From Candidatus Bathyarchaeota archaeon (GTDB lineage: Archaea; Thermoproteota; Bathyarchaeia; TCS64), in the NCBI GenBank assembly GCA_026014515.1, contig JAOZIG010000376.1:769-9638 (forward strand): 8,870 nucleotides of DNA, in the 5' to 3' direction. Positions within the stretch are counted from its first letter, which is position 1, and every line of letters starts with the position of its first letter. The translations under genes were made by a program, and so were the position numbers. Shown in pieces: positions 6,010 to 8,870 of this stretch. Under the pieces are notes generated by a model. It was not told the origin of the DNA and made no database searches. It worked only from the letters and a program-made list of their open reading frames with translations.

Positions 6010-6948
6010 CTAGTCCTTCCAGAGTCCTAGCACTAGTGCGATTATCGCCATACGTGCATAGATTCCGTGTTTTACCTGTCGGAAGTACCATGCGTTGGGC
6101 ATGTCGTCTACATCAGTGGTGATCTCGTTGACCCTCGGCAATGGGTGCATGATTACTACGTCCTTCTTGCCGTTGTCTACGATCATCTTCTTGTCCATGA
6201 TGTAGCTGTCCTTGACCTTATCGTACTCTTCCTGTGTGGCGAATCTTTCACGCTGTACCCTCGTCATGTACACCAAGTCTAGCTTGGGCATTGTGGCTGG
6301 TAGGTCGCTTACCTCGATTACCTTGATCTTGTCCTTTACTTCCTCGATTACCTCGGGCTTCATCTTCAAGGCATCTGGAGCTATACAGTAGACAGTGACA
6401 TCATAGTTTCTGAGAGCCTTCAAGAGGCTGTGGACTGTTCTTCCATTCTTCAGGTCACCAACCATACCGATAGCGAGTCCATCGATCTTACCCTTTGCAT
6501 ATCTGATGCAGTGGAGGTCCAACATGGTCTGGGTTGGATGCTCCCATGTACCGCTACCGCCGTTGATGTATGGCACCTTTGCAACCTTCTTTGCTCGTAG
6601 GGCTGCGTCGTTGTCGGGGTGCCTCATTGCGATAACATCCACATAGTTGCTGATTGTGCTGATGGTGTCCTCGAAGGTCTCTCCCTTCTTTGCGCTGCTT
6701 GTCATGGGGTCAGCGACTGTGGTCACTGAGCCGCCTAGTCTGAACATGGCTGTCTCGAAGCTGAGCCTTGTCCTTGTGCTGGGCTCGAAGAACATTGATC
6801 CTAGTACTTTTCCCTTGGCTAGGTCACAACCTGTCTTTTCGAGTTCAACCATCTTGTCTGCTACGCTGAGGATATAGTCGAGTTCTTCTCGGCTGTAGTC
6901 CATCATGCTTATGAAATGCTTATCTTTGAAGTCTGATGCTTTAACCAA
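6010..6948 (-). CDS. pyrB: Aspartate carbamoyltransferase catalytic chain
   Basis: Joins carbamoyl phosphate and aspartate to N-carbamoyl-aspartate, the first committed step of pyrimidine synthesis. The 312 residues carry FFEPSTRTRLSFE (53-65) with the carbamoyl-phosphate loop Ser57-Thr58-Arg59-Thr60. Also present are the 80s loop TSSAKKGET (83-91) with Ser84 and Lys88, MRHP with Arg109, HPTQT (137-141), GDLKNGRTVHSL (164-175), MTRVQRER (228-235) with Arg230 and Gln232, and HPLPRVNEI (268-276). These align one for one with the E. coli catalytic residues. The start is TTG at 6948 (MVKASDF); the next ATG, at codon 15, would cut into the family N-terminus. A TATA-like box lies about 30 nt upstream. 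No pyrI follows: downstream the convergent methyltransferase gene ends 4 bp away. Identification is nearly certain. Confidence 0.97.
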   Translation of the reverse strand: MVKASDFKDKHFISMMDYSREELDYILSVADKMVELEKTGCDLAKGKVLGSMFFEPSTRTRLSFETAMFRLGGSVTTVADPMTSSAKKGETFEDTISTISNYVDVIAMRHPDNDAALRAKKVAKVPYINGGSGTWEHPTQTMLDLHCIRYAKGKIDGLAIGMVGDLKNGRTVHSLLKALRNYDVTVYCIAPDALKMKPEVIEEVKDKIKVIEVSDLPATMPKLDLVYMTRVQRERFATQEEYDKVKDSYIMDKKMIVDNGKKDVVIMHPLPRVNEITTDVDDMPNAWYFRQVKHGIYARMAIIALVLGLWKD

Positions 6949-6973
6949 ACTCTACACCGTACCACAGAATACC

Positions 6974-6981
6974 GGTTATAG
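6974..6981 (-). promoter_or_regulatory. TATA-like box for pyrB
   Basis: The minus strand reads CTATAACC, centred about 30 nt before the TTG at 6948, predicting a leader of only a few nucleotides. The rest of 6949-7083 shows no ORF, RNA gene or repeat that I can support. It should also hold the promoter of the plus-strand gene at 7084, for which I see only a weak A/T stretch around 7041-7055. Confidence 0.3.
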
Positions 6982-7083
6982 CTATTTCTCTTTTACCATT
7001 AACGGGTAGAACCGCTGAACAATCATCAATTCACTAGCTGAAATATGGAATAAGAATCTACAATCATTAAAATTCTATAAGAT

Positions 7084-7359
7084 ATGTCTGGGCGAGCCAC
7101 ACTGAGGATACAGAAGACACCTGACCTACACAGCTGGAAAAAGATAGGCGACATGAAGACAGCCCTAGGCAAGGAGTTCAGCCTCTACGAGTCCCCAGAC
7201 GGCACCCGTGTTGCGCAAGTTGACAATGACATGCTCATCCACATGATTATAGTGGATGGAAAACCAGTCTACATGGACCCAAGGGTAGTTGATGCATTAA
7301 AGCGTGTAGCGGAGATCAGGCGTCATCTACGGAAATCAGCCAAGCAGGTCAAGCGTTAA
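7084..7359 (+). CDS. Uncharacterised small basic protein, 91 residues
   Basis: I do not recognise this protein. It has no cysteine, no signal peptide and no membrane segment. Residues 1-24 are basic (MSGRATLRIQKTPDLHSWKK). Residues 30-64 look like alternating strands (EFSLYES, DGTRVAQVDNDM, LIHMIIVDGKPVYM), and the tail from about 66 is a strongly basic helix (VVDALKRVAEIRRHLRKSAK). A small beta domain plus a basic helix would fit a nucleic-acid or ribonucleoprotein binder, but that is only inference. Support for a real gene: ATG start, it fills the space between two divergently placed genes, its composition is protein-like, and it has no overlapping competitor apart from the 11-bp tail overlap with the convergent Nudix gene. 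It is divergent from pyrB with 135 bp between the starts. Confidence 0.75.
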   Translation: MSGRATLRIQKTPDLHSWKKIGDMKTALGKEFSLYESPDGTRVAQVDNDMLIHMIIVDGKPVYMDPRVVDALKRVAEIRRHLRKSAKQVKR

Positions 7360-7783
7360 GCAAACCAATCTCATTCATTATCTGAACTAGGCTCTTTGAT
7401 AGCTCGTATTCTTGTAGCTCTTCTAGGGTTACCCAGCGTGCATCAAGGGCATCATCCATCGCCTGTAACTCTCCCCCAACGGGAGTAGCCGAGTAGAACA
7501 TTATGATAAAATGGTAGAGCACCTTACCCTCATCATCATAAACAATCTTATCCACTACGCCGAGACGCTCACCAACATCAACCAACAGCCCAGTCTCTTC
7601 CAACACCTCGCGGGCAGCTGCATCAGCAGCTTTCTCCCCGACCTCAATCAAGCCACCGGGTACTGTCCAGAGTCCTTTGTCTGGTTCTGCTGCGCGTTTG
7701 ATCATGAGATACCGTTCGTCTTTTTTGATGAGTATGCCTACGCCGACAAATGGGAATGTTGGGTATTGGCGTCTCCTGCTCAT
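7349..7783 (-). CDS. Nudix hydrolase
   Basis: 144 residues with a complete Nudix box, Gx5Ex7REUxEExGU: Gly44, Glu50, Arg58-Glu59, Glu62-Glu63, Gly65-Leu66. It is preceded by GLWTVPGG (37-44). The paired glutamates of REVLEE bind the catalytic metal. The N-terminus (FPFVGVGILIKKDERYLMIKR) is the usual first strand pair of the fold. Family members cleave nucleoside diphosphates linked to another group. The substrate cannot be read from the sequence; ADP-ribose or an oxidised or non-canonical nucleotide would be typical. ATG at 7783 fits the family, and a TATA-like box centred about 25 nt upstream (7805-7812) suggests leaderless translation. The last 11 bases overlap the end of the convergent 91-residue gene. 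The HerA-like gene ends 30 bp upstream on the same strand. Family certain, substrate unknown. Confidence 0.94.
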   Translation of the reverse strand: MSRRRQYPTFPFVGVGILIKKDERYLMIKRAAEPDKGLWTVPGGLIEVGEKAADAAAREVLEETGLLVDVGERLGVVDKIVYDDEGKVLYHFIIMFYSATPVGGELQAMDDALDARWVTLEELQEYELSKSLVQIMNEIGLLNA

Positions 7784-7804
7784 AGCTGATACCCTACCTC
7801 AGAT

Positions 7805-7812
7805 AGTATAAG
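7805..7812 (-). promoter_or_regulatory. TATA-like box for the Nudix gene
   Basis: The minus strand reads CTTATACTA, centred about 25 nt upstream of the Nudix ATG at 7783 and just behind the stop codon of the HerA-like gene. The spacing fits a leaderless message separate from that gene. Confidence 0.35.
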
Positions 7813-7813
7813 G

Positions 7814-8870
7814 CTAGTCCTGAGCCAAGTCTTGGCTGGCAAGCTCCATGTGCACGAACCGGCTCATGGGTGTACTCGCGCTACTCGCAGGATACAGCTC
7901 AGGCAATACCTTTACCCAGATAGGGAACCTACACTTCAAAGACGTACCCTTGACGATAGCCTCACCCGGAGGCAGATCACCTATCAGGTCAGCGAATTCG
8001 TTACCCATAATCTCAGCCACCCTAGCCTTATCCACATCCTCCAAACCATGACAGATGATATTATTGGCGCACTGAGTAACCACAGTCTTCTCAACGGTGC
8101 TAAGCCGCTGGGTTACAGCCCAGAGACCTACCCCGTTTCGTCCACCGTTGGTCGCTATCTCCTTGATGACCCCCAGTAGTTTGCCTCTTGTTTCTTTTTC
8201 GCCTAATTCAAAGACTCCGCGTTGGGGCGCATAATACATGGCTTCCTCCAATACGATGATGCATCCGAATTTTCTGTTCTCTAGGGCTTCGTTGAATATT
8301 CGTCTGAGTACCTGGGAGACCACGAGGTGTTTCTGGCTCCAAGTATCCTTGCCCTGACTCAGGTCCATGATCACAACATGCCGATCACGGAGCAGATCAA
8401 CAGGGTCAAGAGGCACCATATCACCCTCAGGGATCAGCTTACTGTTACCTACGGCGTTGATGACTTGCTGTCTGTAGCTCTCAAACTCGTCCTCCTTCTT
8501 GTTGAAACCCAGCTTGTCTGGTTTTACCCAGCTAACCGCCTGCTGAATATTCTGTTTTGTTACTTGCGCTGCTTGTGCGTAAAGTATCTTCAATGCATGA
8601 ATCAGTATCTTGCTGTTCCACCATGTTTTCTGCCACCCAAACTCACCGAGATAGTCCTCCCACGGAATCTTACCGGGCTCAAAGAAGCGGCTCCAAGGCA
8701 CCTTTAACGTGTTTTCTGGTCCAAGATGCTCCATCAGGCTATTGTATTCGCCATCCTTGTCAACGATAAAGAACCGTACAGGGGGATTTGCTCGTGCTGC
8801 TCTGCTTATCATGGTGACAGCTGTGGTGGTTTTTCCTGTTCCCACGGCTCCACAGATGAGACAGGATTGG
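7814..8870 (-). CDS. HerA/DUF87-like P-loop ATPase, N-terminal part outside the window
   Basis: The minus-strand frame is open to the right edge. The first visible residues are QSCLICGAVGTGKTTT, so the Walker A motif GAVGTGKT lies at the very edge, and the GTG at 8845 inside it is not the start. The visible 352 residues continue with IVDKDGEYNSLMEHL (an Asp-containing post-Walker strand as in HerA/FtsK-class ATPases), VVIMDLSQG, Walker B IIVLEEAMYYAP, a conserved NGGRNGVGLWAVTQRLS segment with the sensor Gln and a candidate Arg finger, and TQCANNIICHGLEDVDKA. These features match HerA-like DNA translocases and related DUF87 ATPases, which form hexamers and pump DNA, often with the nuclease NurA. 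Neither NurA nor Mre11/Rad50 is visible, and the N-terminal domain that would separate HerA from other DUF87 proteins lies outside. ATPase class sure, exact type not. Confidence 0.88.
   Translation of the reverse strand, partial: QSCLICGAVGTGKTTTAVTMISRAARANPPVRFFIVDKDGEYNSLMEHLGPENTLKVPWSRFFEPGKIPWEDYLGEFGWQKTWWNSKILIHALKILYAQAAQVTKQNIQQAVSWVKPDKLGFNKKEDEFESYRQQVINAVGNSKLIPEGDMVPLDPVDLLRDRHVVIMDLSQGKDTWSQKHLVVSQVLRRIFNEALENRKFGCIIVLEEAMYYAPQRGVFELGEKETRGKLLGVIKEIATNGGRNGVGLWAVTQRLSTVEKTVVTQCANNIICHGLEDVDKARVAEIMGNEFADLIGDLPPGEAIVKGTSLKCRFPIWVKVLPELYPASSASTPMSRFVHMELASQDLAQD

Noticed and set aside
6003..6012. Terminator between the methyltransferase gene and pyrB
   Set aside because: Only 4 bp separate the stops, and nearby sequence gives neither a convincing stem nor a T-run.
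6949..7083. Riboswitch or small RNA in the longest intergenic gap
   Set aside because: I found only a distant 5-bp complementarity (CGGTT with AACCG) and A/T-rich stretches; nothing supports a structured RNA.
8327..8707. A plus-strand open frame opposite the HerA-like gene
   Set aside because: Antisense to a well-supported ATPase frame, with no recognisable motif or plausible start region.
7814..8845. GTG at 8845 as the start of the HerA-like gene
   Set aside because: It falls inside the Walker A motif; the frame stays open to the window edge with GA preceding VGTGKT, so the real start lies outside.

Overview
The window reads as a gene-dense chromosomal segment of an archaeon with mid-range GC. 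Four things point to Archaea: a methyltransferase resembling the crenarchaeal lysine methyltransferase aKMT, an adenosine-specific kinase of the PF04008 type, an ATPase of the HerA/DUF87 class, and A/T-rich TATA-like boxes centred about 24-30 nt upstream of several start codons (the geometry of leaderless or near-leaderless archaeal mRNAs). Several genes start at TTG. Others are of a kind usually met in bacteria: a GpmI-type phosphoglycerate mutase, an adenylate kinase with a zinc-finger LID, and a DUF1846 protein. A mesophilic or moderately thermophilic lineage (Asgard, Bathyarchaeia-like or similar) would fit this mix. That placement is inference, because the window contains no rRNA or marker gene that would settle it.

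Layout: (1) 1-941, minus strand: 5' part of a DUF1846/UPF0371 gene that runs off the left edge, with a promoter and a perfect inverted repeat in front of it. (2) 1030-2837, minus: GpmI phosphoglycerate mutase preceded by a small two-helix DUF2905-like membrane protein. (3) 2913-3554, plus: adenylate kinase, divergent from the DUF2905 gene. (4) 3563-5275, minus: a saccharopine/lysine-6-dehydrogenase-family oxidoreductase and an adenosine-specific kinase, each with its own TATA-like box. (5) 5352-6005, plus: SAM-dependent methyltransferase. (6) 6010-6948, minus: catalytic chain of aspartate carbamoyltransferase, with no regulatory chain beside it. (7) 7084-7359, plus: an unidentified basic 91-residue protein. 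(8) 7349-7783, minus: Nudix hydrolase. (9) 7814-8870, minus: C-terminal part of a HerA-like ATPase running off the right edge.

The genes change strand often, so most are probably transcribed singly. Three convergent pairs meet with almost no space between them (8 bp apart, 4 bp apart and an 11-bp overlap), and only one pair has a clear hairpin. The loose theme is central carbon, adenylate and pyrimidine metabolism: phosphoglycerate mutase, adenylate kinase, adenosine-specific kinase, aspartate carbamoyltransferase and Nudix. I see no mobile element, CRISPR array, RNA gene or defence island, and no convincing new multi-gene system. The points most worth a second look are the left-edge DUF1846 gene with its operator-like promoter, the altered active-site loop of the phosphoglycerate mutase, the orphan pyrB, the unidentified 91-residue protein and the hairpin containing a stop codon. 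The longest stretch without a gene is 6949-7083 (135 bp).
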